Positions 6,842 through 16,125 of a stretch of 64,000 nt of DNA are shown here, piece after piece. Within the stretch, counting starts at the first letter, position 1; every line of letters begins with the position of its first letter. Position numbers and translations under genes: made by a program. Below the pieces are notes generated by a model. It ran no database searches and was not told the origin of the DNA. It saw nothing but the letters and a program-made list of their open reading frames with translations. Where the stretch lies: positions 1 through 64,000 of the forward strand of contig JAJDYJ010000047.1 of assembly GCA_022822865.1 (NCBI GenBank), written 5' to 3'. This DNA comes from Pseudomonadales bacterium. GTDB taxonomy: Bacteria; Pseudomonadota; Gammaproteobacteria; Pseudomonadales; Pseudohongiellaceae.

Positions 6842-9256
6842 ATGGAAAGCCAGGCCAGAATCGTCATCGTCGGCGGCGGCATCATGGCCGTCGGGCTGCT
6901 GTACCATCTGGCAGAGGAAGGCGCCAAAGACGTCCTGCTGATCGAGAAAGGCGAGTTGACTTCCGGTTCGACCTGGCACGCGGCGGGCCAATGCCCGAAT
7001 CTGGTCGGCAACTACAATCTCGCCAAGATCCACGAATACAGCGTCGCGCTGTATCGCAAACTGGAAGAAATGACCGGCCAGGCCGTCGGCTGGCACGGCT
7101 GCGGCAGCATTCGCTTCGCCCTCACCGAGCGCGACATGGACTGGTTCCGCTATCTGCGCGGAATCGCCGACAACGTCGGCTATCACATGGAAATCATCGA
7201 CGTCGAGAAAATCAGCGAGCTGAATCCTTTTATCGATACCGGCGGTGTTCTCGCCGGCGCCTGGACCGCAAACGACGGCCATGCCGACCCGTCGGGCCTG
7301 ACCCAGGCCATGGCGCGGGGAGCGCGCGAAAACGGCGCGAGAATCGTGCGCAACAACCGGGTGACGGGAATCAATTCGCTTCCGGGCGGCGAATGGGAAG
7401 TCGTCACCGAGCAGGGAACGGTCATCGCGGAAACCGTGGTCAACGCCGCGGGCTGCTTCGCCCGGCAGGTGGCGCAAATGGTGGGAGCGGATCTGCCCAT
7501 CAGCAATATCCAGCACCACTATCTGGTTTCGGGCGATGTGCCCGAACTGATCGGGAGAGAGGCCGAGATTCCCGTGACCCGGGATCCCTGGGCCTCGTCC
7601 TACATACGCCAGGAGCAGAAATCCGGCCTTATCGGAATTTACGAGCAGGAAGGCATTACCGAAGCCTGGCGGCCCGATGGTTTGCCGCCGTGGCAATCGG
7701 ACAGCGAACTGTTTTCCGACGATCTCGACCGTCTGATGCCCTGGCTCGGCCGCGCCATGGAGCGAATGCGGATCTTCGAGCCCGCGGGAATCAAGCGCAT
7801 CGTCAACGGCGCCATCTCCCACAGCCCCGACGGGTTGCCCTTGCTGGGGCCCGTAGCGGGGTTGCGCAATTTCTGGCTTTGCTGCGGGTCGTCCTTCGGC
7901 ATTGCCCAGGGTGCCGGCTGCGGCAAGTATCTGGCCCAGTGGATGCTCCACGGCGATTCCGAAATCAACATGACCGGATTCGATCCCCGGCGCTTCGGCG
8001 TTTTTGCCGACCTCGACTACATGCGGGACCGGGGCCGCCAGGACTACGGCATGACCTACGCCACGGTCGTGCCGGGAGAGGAGCTACCGGCGGCCCGCAA
8101 GCTTCGGACCAGTCCCCTGTACGACAAATTGACCGCCAGGGGCTGCGTGTTTACCGAAACTTTCGGCTGGGAGCGGCCCAAGTGGTTCTCGACGGACGGG
8201 CGGGAAGAGCTGTACAACTTCCGTCACAACAATGTCTTCGAACTGGTGCGCGAAGAATGCCTGGCGGTGCGCGAGCGGGTCGGAATCCTCGATCTGTCGG
8301 GCTTTGCGAAATACGACGTAACGGGCCCCGATGCGGAGAAAATGCTGGACAGGCTTTGCGCCAACCGGTTGCCCCGGCGCGGCCGAATCGCGCTCACGCA
8401 TCTGCTGTCCGAAAACGGCCGCATTGCCGGTGAGGTAACCATCACCCGCCTCGACGATGAGTCCTTCTACATTCTTTCCGCCGCCGGCGCCGAGTTGCGC
8501 GATCTCGACCATTTGCAACAGGGCGTGCGTCCCGGCGAACAACTCAGCATCGCCAACGTCACCGACCGCCGCGGCGTGCTGGTGCTGGCCGGGCCCCATG
8601 CCCGGGACGTGCTTGAGCGGGTAACGGCCGCGCCGCTGGACAACCGCGAGTTTCCCTGGCTCAGCGGCATGGAAATCGACATTGCCGGCGTGCCGGTGCG
8701 GGCGCTGCGCGTCAACTACGTGGGCGAACTGGGCTGGGAGCTGCACCCGCTCATGGAACAGTTGGAACCGCTCTACGACGCCTTGCTGGAGGCCGGCGCG
8801 GATTACGGCATCCGCAATTTCGGCCTCTACGCCGTCAACAGCCTGCGATTGGAAAAGGCCTACCGCGGCTGGGGCGCGGAACTGACCAACGAAGTCACGC
8901 TGGTCGACGCCGACATGGAACGATTCATCAAGTTCGACAAGGGCGATTTCACCGGCCGCGAAGCGACCCTCGGGCAGCGCGACCGGGAGTTGCAACTGAT
9001 CTACTTCAGCCTGGAACCCGGCGACGCCGACGTGCAAGGCGGAGAACCGATTTTCTCCGGCGAGCGCTGCGTCGGCGTTACCACCTCAGGCGGCTATGGC
9101 CACTATGTGCGGCGAAGTCTCGGTTTCGGTTATGTCCCGCCCGCGCTCGCCGAACCGGGTACCGAACTGACCGTGGAAGTGCTCGGACAAAGGCGGCGGA
9201 TATTCCTGCACAAAGATCCGGTTTACGATCCGGCTAACGAACGATTGCGCGCCTGA
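6842..9256 (+). CDS. FAD-dependent oxidoreductase with C-terminal GcvT-like domain (dimethylglycine/sarcosine dehydrogenase family)
   Basis: GxGxxG-type VIVGGGIMAVGLLYHL, covalent-FAD His context TSGSTWHAAG, C-terminal GcvT-like region. Confidence 0.92.
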   Translation: MESQARIVIVGGGIMAVGLLYHLAEEGAKDVLLIEKGELTSGSTWHAAGQCPNLVGNYNLAKIHEYSVALYRKLEEMTGQAVGWHGCGSIRFALTERDMDWFRYLRGIADNVGYHMEIIDVEKISELNPFIDTGGVLAGAWTANDGHADPSGLTQAMARGARENGARIVRNNRVTGINSLPGGEWEVVTEQGTVIAETVVNAAGCFARQVAQMVGADLPISNIQHHYLVSGDVPELIGREAEIPVTRDPWASSYIRQEQKSGLIGIYEQEGITEAWRPDGLPPWQSDSELFSDDLDRLMPWLGRAMERMRIFEPAGIKRIVNGAISHSPDGLPLLGPVAGLRNFWLCCGSSFGIAQGAGCGKYLAQWMLHGDSEINMTGFDPRRFGVFADLDYMRDRGRQDYGMTYATVVPGEELPAARKLRTSPLYDKLTARGCVFTETFGWERPKWFSTDGREELYNFRHNNVFELVREECLAVRERVGILDLSGFAKYDVTGPDAEKMLDRLCANRLPRRGRIALTHLLSENGRIAGEVTITRLDDESFYILSAAGAELRDLDHLQQGVRPGEQLSIANVTDRRGVLVLAGPHARDVLERVTAAPLDNREFPWLSGMEIDIAGVPVRALRVNYVGELGWELHPLMEQLEPLYDALLEAGADYGIRNFGLYAVNSLRLEKAYRGWGAELTNEVTLVDADMERFIKFDKGDFTGREATLGQRDRELQLIYFSLEPGDADVQGGEPIFSGERCVGVTTSGGYGHYVRRSLGFGYVPPALAEPGTELTVEVLGQRRRIFLHKDPVYDPANERLRA

Positions 9257-9262
9257 AGATCG

Positions 9263-11719
9263 ATGACCAGCGGTTCCGGACACACAACCGAACTCCCGCG
9301 CCGCGCCGGCGCGATCATCATCGGCGGCGGCGTCATCGGCTGCTCCGTCGCCTGGCACCTGGCGCGGGACGGCGTTGCGGACGTCGTGTTGCTGGAACGC
9401 AGGCAACTCACTTCCGGCACGACCTGGCATGCGGCGGGCCTGGTGGGCCAACTGCGTACTTCGGTGAACATGACTGAACTGGCGCGCTATACCAGCGAAC
9501 TCTACCGGCGCCTGGAGGAAGAAACCGGTCAGGCGACGGGTTATCGGCGCTGCGGATCCATTTCGCTCGCCACCAACGAAGAACGATTCGAGGAACTGAA
9601 GCGCAGCGCGTCCATGGCGAAAGTCTTTGAGCTGGAAGTCCAGGTGCTCGATCCCGCGGCCATTGCGGCCCGGGTTCCCCTGCTCAATATTGATGACGTA
9701 CTCGGCGGCATCCATATACCGTCCGACGGCTACGCGAACGCCGTCGACGTCACCAACGCCCTGGCGAAGGGCGCTCGCGCCGCCGGCGCGCGCATTTTCC
9801 AGAACACTCCGGTCGAATCCATTCTCACCGCGGGCGGCCGCGTCGCCGGAGTGGTTACCGACCGGGGCGAGATTGAAGCCGACTGCGTGGTCTTGTGCGC
9901 CGGCATGTGGACTAGGGAACTGGCGGCCTCGATCGGCGTGAACGTGCCCCTGCACGCCTGCGAGCACTACTACGCCCTGTTCGATTCGGTGGCGGGATTG
10001 AGCCCGGACCTGCCGGTCGTGCGCGATTACGACGCCTGCTCCTATTTCAAGTACGACGCGGGCAAACTGCTGGTCGGAGCCTTCGAGCCCAACTCCAGGC
10101 CCTGGGGGGCCGAAGGCATACCGGAGGACTTCTGTTTCGATGAGATTCCCGGCAGCCTGGAGCATTTCGAGCCGATTCTCGAACAGGCCATGGCGCGCGT
10201 CCCCGCGCTGGAAACCGCCGGTCTGGCAAAGTTTTTCTGCGGACCCGAGAGCTTTACGCCGGACGTGCGCTACCACATCGGCCAGGCGCCCGAGATGGAT
10301 AACTGTTTCGTGGCGGCTGGATTGAATTCCATCGGTCTGCAATCCGCCGGCGGCATCGGCAAGGTAATATCGGAATGGATACGGCTCGGACATCCGCCGT
10401 CGGATCTCTGGGAAGTGGACGTGCGCCGCAACCTGCCCTTTCAGCGCAACCGCAGATACCTGCGCGAGAGGGTCTCCGAAAGCCTCGGACTGCTATACGC
10501 CGCGCACTACCCCTATCGCCAGTACGACACTGCCCGGGGCGTTCGAAAATCGCCGCTACATGACCGTCTGCAGGCCATCGGTGCGTGCCACGGCGAACTC
10601 GCCGGCTGGGAACGGCCCAACTGGTATGCGCCGCAACCTGACCTGGCGCGTTACGAGTACAGTTGGGGACGGCAGAACTGGTTCGAATACTCCGCCCGGG
10701 AACACCGGGCGGTGCGCGAGCGCGCGGGCTTGTTCGATCAGTCCTCGTTCGCCAAGTTCATGGTCCAGGGCCGCGAAGCGGTACGGGTGCTGAATCGCGT
10801 TTGCGCGAACGACATTGACGTGTCCCCGGGACGCATAGTCTATACCCAGTGGCTGAACGAACGCGGTGGCATCGAAGCGGATTTGACGGTCACCCGTCTG
10901 AATGAGATTTGCTACCTGGTCGTTACCGCGGCCGCTACTGAAATCCGGGACTTCAACTGGCTGCAACGGCATATTCCGGCCGACAGCCACTGCACGTTGA
11001 CCAACGTGACCTCGGCGATGGGCGTGATTTCGATCATGGGACCGAACTCCCGTGCGCTGTTGCAATCGCTGAGCCCCGACGATCTCTCCCACGAGGCCTT
11101 TCCCTTCGCCCACAGCCGGGAAATCGAGCTCGGTCACGCGCTGGTGCGCGCCTCCCGCATTACCTACGTCGGCGAACTCGGCTGGGAACTCTACGTCCCC
11201 ACCGAGTTCACGGCCGGCGTCTACGACGCCATTGTCGAGGCCGGCGCGGCCTTCGACCTGGCCCACGCCGGCTACCATGCGCTCGATTCGCTGCGCATCG
11301 AAAAGGCCTACCGGCATTGGGGCCACGACATCACCGACGAAGACACGCCGCTCGAAGCGGGCCTTGGCTTCGCCGTCAAGTTCGACAAGCCGGGCGGATT
11401 CATCGGCCGCGAGGCCTTGGTGGAACAGCGGCAAACGGGGCCGGCGAAGCGCTTGCTGCAGTTCCGGCTGCTCGACCCGAAACCGCTGCTCTATCACGAC
11501 GAACCCGTTTGGCAGGGCGACTCACTGGTCGGGCGCATCACCTCGGGCGCCTACGGCCACACGCTCGGCGGCGCGATCGGCCTGGGCTATGTCGATACCG
11601 CAAAAGCACCAGACCCCGCCGCGGGAAACTTCAGCGTCGAAGTGGCCGGAGAAAAGTTCGCCGCGGAAGCATCATCGAGACCAATGTACGATCCAGCCAA
11701 CGAGCGCATCCGTTCTTGA
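9263..11719 (+). CDS. FAD-dependent oxidoreductase with C-terminal GcvT-like domain, tandem paralogue of the preceding gene
   Basis: IIIGGGVIGCSVAWHLA, TSGTTWHAAG, same architecture and C-terminus (YDPANERIRS vs YDPANERLRA). Confidence 0.92.
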   Translation: MTSGSGHTTELPRRAGAIIIGGGVIGCSVAWHLARDGVADVVLLERRQLTSGTTWHAAGLVGQLRTSVNMTELARYTSELYRRLEEETGQATGYRRCGSISLATNEERFEELKRSASMAKVFELEVQVLDPAAIAARVPLLNIDDVLGGIHIPSDGYANAVDVTNALAKGARAAGARIFQNTPVESILTAGGRVAGVVTDRGEIEADCVVLCAGMWTRELAASIGVNVPLHACEHYYALFDSVAGLSPDLPVVRDYDACSYFKYDAGKLLVGAFEPNSRPWGAEGIPEDFCFDEIPGSLEHFEPILEQAMARVPALETAGLAKFFCGPESFTPDVRYHIGQAPEMDNCFVAAGLNSIGLQSAGGIGKVISEWIRLGHPPSDLWEVDVRRNLPFQRNRRYLRERVSESLGLLYAAHYPYRQYDTARGVRKSPLHDRLQAIGACHGELAGWERPNWYAPQPDLARYEYSWGRQNWFEYSAREHRAVRERAGLFDQSSFAKFMVQGREAVRVLNRVCANDIDVSPGRIVYTQWLNERGGIEADLTVTRLNEICYLVVTAAATEIRDFNWLQRHIPADSHCTLTNVTSAMGVISIMGPNSRALLQSLSPDDLSHEAFPFAHSREIELGHALVRASRITYVGELGWELYVPTEFTAGVYDAIVEAGAAFDLAHAGYHALDSLRIEKAYRHWGHDITDEDTPLEAGLGFAVKFDKPGGFIGREALVEQRQTGPAKRLLQFRLLDPKPLLYHDEPVWQGDSLVGRITSGAYGHTLGGAIGLGYVDTAKAPDPAAGNFSVEVAGEKFAAEASSRPMYDPANERIRS

Positions 11720-11727
11720 CCCCCACC

Positions 11728-11768
11728 AAAACCGCTGCGCGGTTTTGACTCCCCCTGGGAGGGGGAGT
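11728..11768. terminator. Two adjacent perfect stem-loops between convergent genes (likely bidirectional terminator or intergenic repeat)
   Basis: aaaaccgc-tgc-gcggtttt (11728-11746) followed by actccccc-tggga-gggggagt (11748-11768). Confidence 0.7.
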
Positions 11769-11796
11769 GGTGTGGTCACGCGCGGGAGTGGGTGGT

Positions 11797-13470
11797 TCAG
11801 GAGAGTCCGGCGATTATTCCGTCCGAATCCACTTGTATGTTATGGGCCGACGGTTTCCGCGGCAGTCCGGGCATCGTCATGATGGCGCCGCAGACCGGCA
11901 CGATGAAGCCGGCGCCCACCGCCAGCCGCACTTCGCGGATTTCCACGATGTGATCCCTGGGAGCCCCGAGCAATTGCGGATCGGTCGAAAAACTGTATTG
12001 CGTCTTGGCCATGCAAACCGGAAATTTGCCATAGCCGCTGTCCTGCAGCCGGGAGAACTCATCGCGCACATTGAACGGCGCGGCGATGTCCCGGGCGCCG
12101 TAGATTTTCTGCGCTATGCGGCGCGTTTTCTCCCACAGGTCGAGTTCGTCTTCATAGAGCAGGCGGAAATCGGCGACTCCCGAATCGGCTGCCCGCGCCA
12201 CTTCCCTGGCCAGTTCTGTCGCGCCAGCGCTGCCTTCGGCCCAATGCCGCGACTCGACGGCGACGACGCCGGCCTGCCGGCAATAGTCCAGGATGGCGCG
12301 AATTTCGGCGTCGGTGTCGGCCGGATGGCGATTGATCGCCACCACCGCCGGCACGCCGAAACTGCCGAGAATGGCGAGATGCTGTCCCAGATTGGCGCAG
12401 CCCTTCGTCACCGCGGCGCTGTCCTCGCGCAGCAAATCGTTTCTGGCAACCCCGCCGTGCATCTTCAGCGCCTTGACGGTTGCGACCAGAACCGCGGCGT
12501 CGGGCGTGAGGCCCGCCGACCGGCATTTGATGTCGAAGAATTTCTCGGCGCCGAGATCGGACCCGAATCCTGCCTCGGTCACTACGTAATCGGCCAGCCT
12601 GAGAGCGGTGCGGGTGGCGATGACCGAGTTGCAGCCGTGGGCGATGTTCGCGAACGGTCCGCCATGGATGAGCGCCGGATTGTTCTCCAGCGTCTGCACC
12701 AGGTTCGGCAGCAAGGCGTCCCGAAGCAGGGCCGTCATGGCGCCCTGCGCGCGAAGTTCCCGGGCGGTGACGGGCTGCCGGTCGCGGGTGTAGCCGACGA
12801 CCATGGCGCCGAGCCGCTCCTGCAATTCGGTCAGGTCCTGCGCCAGGCAGAAGACCGCCATGATTTCGGAAGTGCTGGTAATGTCGAAACCCGCCTCCCG
12901 GGGTACGCCATGGGCGGTTCCGCCGAGACCGATGGTGATCTGGCGCAATGCGCGGTCGTTCATGTCGACCACGCGCCGCCAGGTGATTCGGCGTGGATCC
13001 AGGTCCGGGTTCGCATTCCAGTGGACGTGGTTGTCGGCCAGAGCGGCCAGCAGGTTATGGGCGGCGGCTATGGCGTGGAAATCGCCGTTCAGATGCAGAT
13101 TGATGTCGGCCATGGGCGCGACCTGAGCGTATCCGCCGCCCGTCGCTCCGCCTTTCATGCCGAAACAGGGGCCGAGGCTGGGTTCGCGCAGGCAGATCAT
13201 CGCTTTTTTGCCGATGCGGTTGAGCGCGTCGCCGAGACCGATCGTAGTCGTAGTCTTGCCCTCGCCGGCCGGAGTCGGCGACACGGCAGTCACCAGTATC
13301 AGCTTGCCGGACGCGTTTGGCCGAGACTTGCCGATGGCGGCGAAGTCGACCTTGGCCTTGGCGTTGCCATAGGGGATCGTATCGTCGGCAAAGCCGAATT
13401 TGCCTGCGATCTCGCGTATCGGCAGCATGCCGGCCGTACTGGCTATTTCAATATCGGATTTCTGTGGCAT
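11797..13470 (-). CDS. fhs: Formate-tetrahydrofolate ligase
   Basis: Characteristic [61 protein letters not shown] motifs. Confidence 0.96.
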   Translation of the reverse strand: MPQKSDIEIASTAGMLPIREIAGKFGFADDTIPYGNAKAKVDFAAIGKSRPNASGKLILVTAVSPTPAGEGKTTTTIGLGDALNRIGKKAMICLREPSLGPCFGMKGGATGGGYAQVAPMADINLHLNGDFHAIAAAHNLLAALADNHVHWNANPDLDPRRITWRRVVDMNDRALRQITIGLGGTAHGVPREAGFDITSTSEIMAVFCLAQDLTELQERLGAMVVGYTRDRQPVTARELRAQGAMTALLRDALLPNLVQTLENNPALIHGGPFANIAHGCNSVIATRTALRLADYVVTEAGFGSDLGAEKFFDIKCRSAGLTPDAAVLVATVKALKMHGGVARNDLLREDSAAVTKGCANLGQHLAILGSFGVPAVVAINRHPADTDAEIRAILDYCRQAGVVAVESRHWAEGSAGATELAREVARAADSGVADFRLLYEDELDLWEKTRRIAQKIYGARDIAAPFNVRDEFSRLQDSGYGKFPVCMAKTQYSFSTDPQLLGAPRDHIVEIREVRLAVGAGFIVPVCGAIMTMPGLPRKPSAHNIQVDSDGIIAGLS

Positions 13471-13628
13471 CGGATTTCCGTCATCCCCGCGAACAGCGTG
13501 TTCTTGAACCAGGCTCTGCGGCTGGAACGCAAGAGTAGTCGGCTCGCCCGGTAGCGCTCAATAAGTCCTGTCACTTCTGGAAGAAAATTTGTCGCACAGC
13601 CAATAGTCGCATCATTTCCCTTCGGAAA

Positions 13629-14642
13629 TTACCTGTCGGCGCGGTCGACGCTTGGCGTCTTGCCGTAGAGTTCCCTGTATGTCGTGCTGAAATGCGAACT
13701 GGAGACGAAGCCCGCCTGGGCCGAGATTTCGACGATGCTCATGCTGGTCTGGAACAGCAGTTCGCGCGCTCGCGCCAGCCGCAGATACAGGTAGTAGCGC
13801 GACGGCGAGGTCAGCAGGTATTTCTGGAACAGGCGCTGAAGCTGCCGGCGCGAAAGCCCTACATAGGAGGCCAGTTCAACCTGGCTGAGCGGCTCGCGGA
13901 TGTTGCTTTCCATCAACTCCACCGCCGCCACCAGCTTGGCCGATTGTCCGCCGACCTGATGGCGCAGCGGTACGTGTTGCAGGTCCCGCGTATCGCGTAT
14001 GCGATCGTGTACGAATTGGTCGGCGACCTCGGCGCAGATTTCCGCGCCCAGTTGCCGGCGAATGAAATACAGCATCATGTCCATCGGCGCCGTGCCGCCG
14101 GAGGCGGTAAAGCGGTCGCGGTCTATTGAATAGACGCTCCTGCTGACCGAAACGTTCGGAAACTGCTCGGTCAGGGCGGCGAATTCTTCCCAGTGTACGC
14201 TGCAGCGGTACCCGTCAAGCACCCCGGCGCTGGCCAGCAGGTAACTGCCCGTACAGGTGGAGCCAAGCGCCAGCCCGCGGGCGCTGCAAGCGCGCAGCCA
14301 GTGCATCACCGGTTTCTCGCAATGGCGCTCGACCCGTTCACCGCCGCATGCTATGACCACGTGCAGATCGCGGGATTGTATTTCGTCGGCGATGGCGAAA
14401 TCGGCGCTGATGGATAGTCCGTCGCTGGCGGTCACCGGTCCGCCGGTCTCTGAAATCATCCGCCAGCTATAGACTTGCGATCCGGCCGCGCGATTGGCCA
14501 TGCGCAAGGTCTCGATCGCCGACGAGACGGAAATGAGCGTGAATTCTTCCAGAAGCAGGAAGCCGAAACAGGTCGGCATCGATTGGGGGTCGTTGTTTGT
14601 CATAGCGCAGATAATGTTATCCGCGCGGTTGCGGTCTGGCAA
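13629..14642 (-). CDS. GlxA/CdhR-type AraC-family transcriptional regulator (DJ-1/PfpI-like N-domain + AraC HTH)
   Basis: PfpI-like N-terminus; C-terminal AraC HTH (LSQVELASYVGLSRRQLQRLFQKYLLTSPSRYYLYLRLARARELL). Confidence 0.9.
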   Translation of the reverse strand: MPDRNRADNIICAMTNNDPQSMPTCFGFLLLEEFTLISVSSAIETLRMANRAAGSQVYSWRMISETGGPVTASDGLSISADFAIADEIQSRDLHVVIACGGERVERHCEKPVMHWLRACSARGLALGSTCTGSYLLASAGVLDGYRCSVHWEEFAALTEQFPNVSVSRSVYSIDRDRFTASGGTAPMDMMLYFIRRQLGAEICAEVADQFVHDRIRDTRDLQHVPLRHQVGGQSAKLVAAVELMESNIREPLSQVELASYVGLSRRQLQRLFQKYLLTSPSRYYLYLRLARARELLFQTSMSIVEISAQAGFVSSSHFSTTYRELYGKTPSVDRADR

Positions 14643-14657
14643 AGGTCTGCAGCCCGA

Positions 14658-15293
14658 TTATCGCTTGCCGGCTCCCGCCAGACGCCGGAATTTTTCCAGA
14701 TCGGCGGGGGTGTTGATGTTTACGAAACTTGCCGCCATTCCGGACAGGTCCGTTGCATGTATCGCGTTCGCGTCGAGCCAGCGGTGTACGGCCCGCCCGC
14801 CGCCGGCATAGAACTTCGCCAGCGACCTGGCCCGCTCGCGACTGACAAGCAAGGTAAGATTCTGACGCCGTTCGCCGTCATGGGCGACGGCGGCGCCGCG
14901 CGCCAGCGCATCCCCGGACAGGGCCTGCACCAGATCGGGCGCGATCCAGGGAGCGTCTCCCGGACAACTGAGAAACCACTCGCCCGGGGCGCCCGCGAAA
15001 CAGGAAACCAGGCCGCCGAGCGGCCCCTGATCCGCTTCGGCGTCCACAAAAATATCGCAGCCGAAGCTTTGATAGGCCTTCGCGTCCTGGCCGGCGCCCA
15101 GACTGAGGACGATTCGGGATACCTGCGGCCGCAGATTATCGATGACGAATTCGACAAGTCTGCGCTCGCCGATGCGAACGAGCGGCTTCTCGACGCCGCC
15201 CAGGCGCCGACCCCTCCCCCCGCACAGAACGATCGCGATGACCTCTTCAGGCTTCAAGGACGCGCCGCTCGTGACAATAGAGATTGAATCCAC
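14658..15293 (-). CDS. mobA: Molybdenum cofactor guanylyltransferase
   Basis: AIVLCGGRGRRLGGVEKPLVRI nucleotidyltransferase motif, SCPGDAPWIAPD; adjacent to fdhD. Confidence 0.9.
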   Translation of the reverse strand: MDSISIVTSGASLKPEEVIAIVLCGGRGRRLGGVEKPLVRIGERRLVEFVIDNLRPQVSRIVLSLGAGQDAKAYQSFGCDIFVDAEADQGPLGGLVSCFAGAPGEWFLSCPGDAPWIAPDLVQALSGDALARGAAVAHDGERRQNLTLLVSRERARSLAKFYAGGGRAVHRWLDANAIHATDLSGMAASFVNINTPADLEKFRRLAGAGKR

Positions 15294-16125
15294 TTGATTT
15301 CAGAAAGCCGATCAGCGTGATTCCCTCCTGCTCGGCAAGTTCGATGGCGAGGCTGGACGGCGCGCCGATGGCCGCCACCAGACCCACGCCGGCCATGGCC
15401 GCCTTCTGAATGAGTTCGAAACTCGCCCGGCCGCTCAGGAGGACGCCGCATCCCGACAGTCCGCCCTCGCCGAAACACGACCCTACGAGCTTGTCGAGGG
15501 CGTTATGCCGCCCGACGTCTTCGTGAAGGCGCCGAATCCGGCCTTGCGCGTCGAAACTCGCCGCGGCATGGAGTCCGCCGGTGCGGGTAAATTCGCATTG
15601 GCGCTCGCGCAATCCGGCCGGCAGTTGCCGCAGCTTGCCCGCGGAAACCGTAAAACCGCTGCGCTCGCGGGCCGGCGCCTCGTGGGCGATGGCGTCCAGC
15701 GAGGCCTTGCCGCAGACGCCGCAACTCGAACTGGTATAGAAGTGGCGCTTGAGTTTTTCCAGATCCACCCTTACCCAATCCTCGAGTTCCACCCGCAGGA
15801 TATTGCGCAAACCCTTGTCCGGGCTCGACGGACCCGAGTGCTCTACGCGCCGGATGTCGGCCGGATTGCCGACGATGGCTTCGCCGGCGAGAAAGCCCGT
15901 AGCCAGCGCTTCGTCCTCGCCGGGGGTGCGCATGGTGACGGCGACGCTCTGTTCGCGGCGGGCCTGCCCGTCGCTGAACGAAAGGCGGATTTCGAGCGGC
16001 TCCTCGATGCTGACCGCATCGCCCGCGCGTTCCGTTCCCGCCGGGCCAAGACGAGTGATGTCGCGCCGCAGGCTCCCGGCCGCCGGCGATCCGGCGGCTG
16101 TGACGTCGCTCATGGGTTTGCTCAT
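15247..16125 (-). CDS. fdhD: Formate dehydrogenase accessory sulfurtransferase
   Basis: SSCGVCGKASLDAI motif, DVGRHNALDKLVG motif. Confidence 0.95.
   Translation of the reverse strand: MSKPMSDVTAAGSPAAGSLRRDITRLGPAGTERAGDAVSIEEPLEIRLSFSDGQARREQSVAVTMRTPGEDEALATGFLAGEAIVGNPADIRRVEHSGPSSPDKGLRNILRVELEDWVRVDLEKLKRHFYTSSSCGVCGKASLDAIAHEAPARERSGFTVSAGKLRQLPAGLRERQCEFTRTGGLHAAASFDAQGRIRRLHEDVGRHNALDKLVGSCFGEGGLSGCGVLLSGRASFELIQKAAMAGVGLVAAIGAPSSLAIELAEQEGITLIGFLKSSGFNLYCHERRVLEA

Noticed and set aside
11767-13554. 595-aa plus-strand ORF
   Set aside because: Antisense shadow of formate-THF ligase (fhs).
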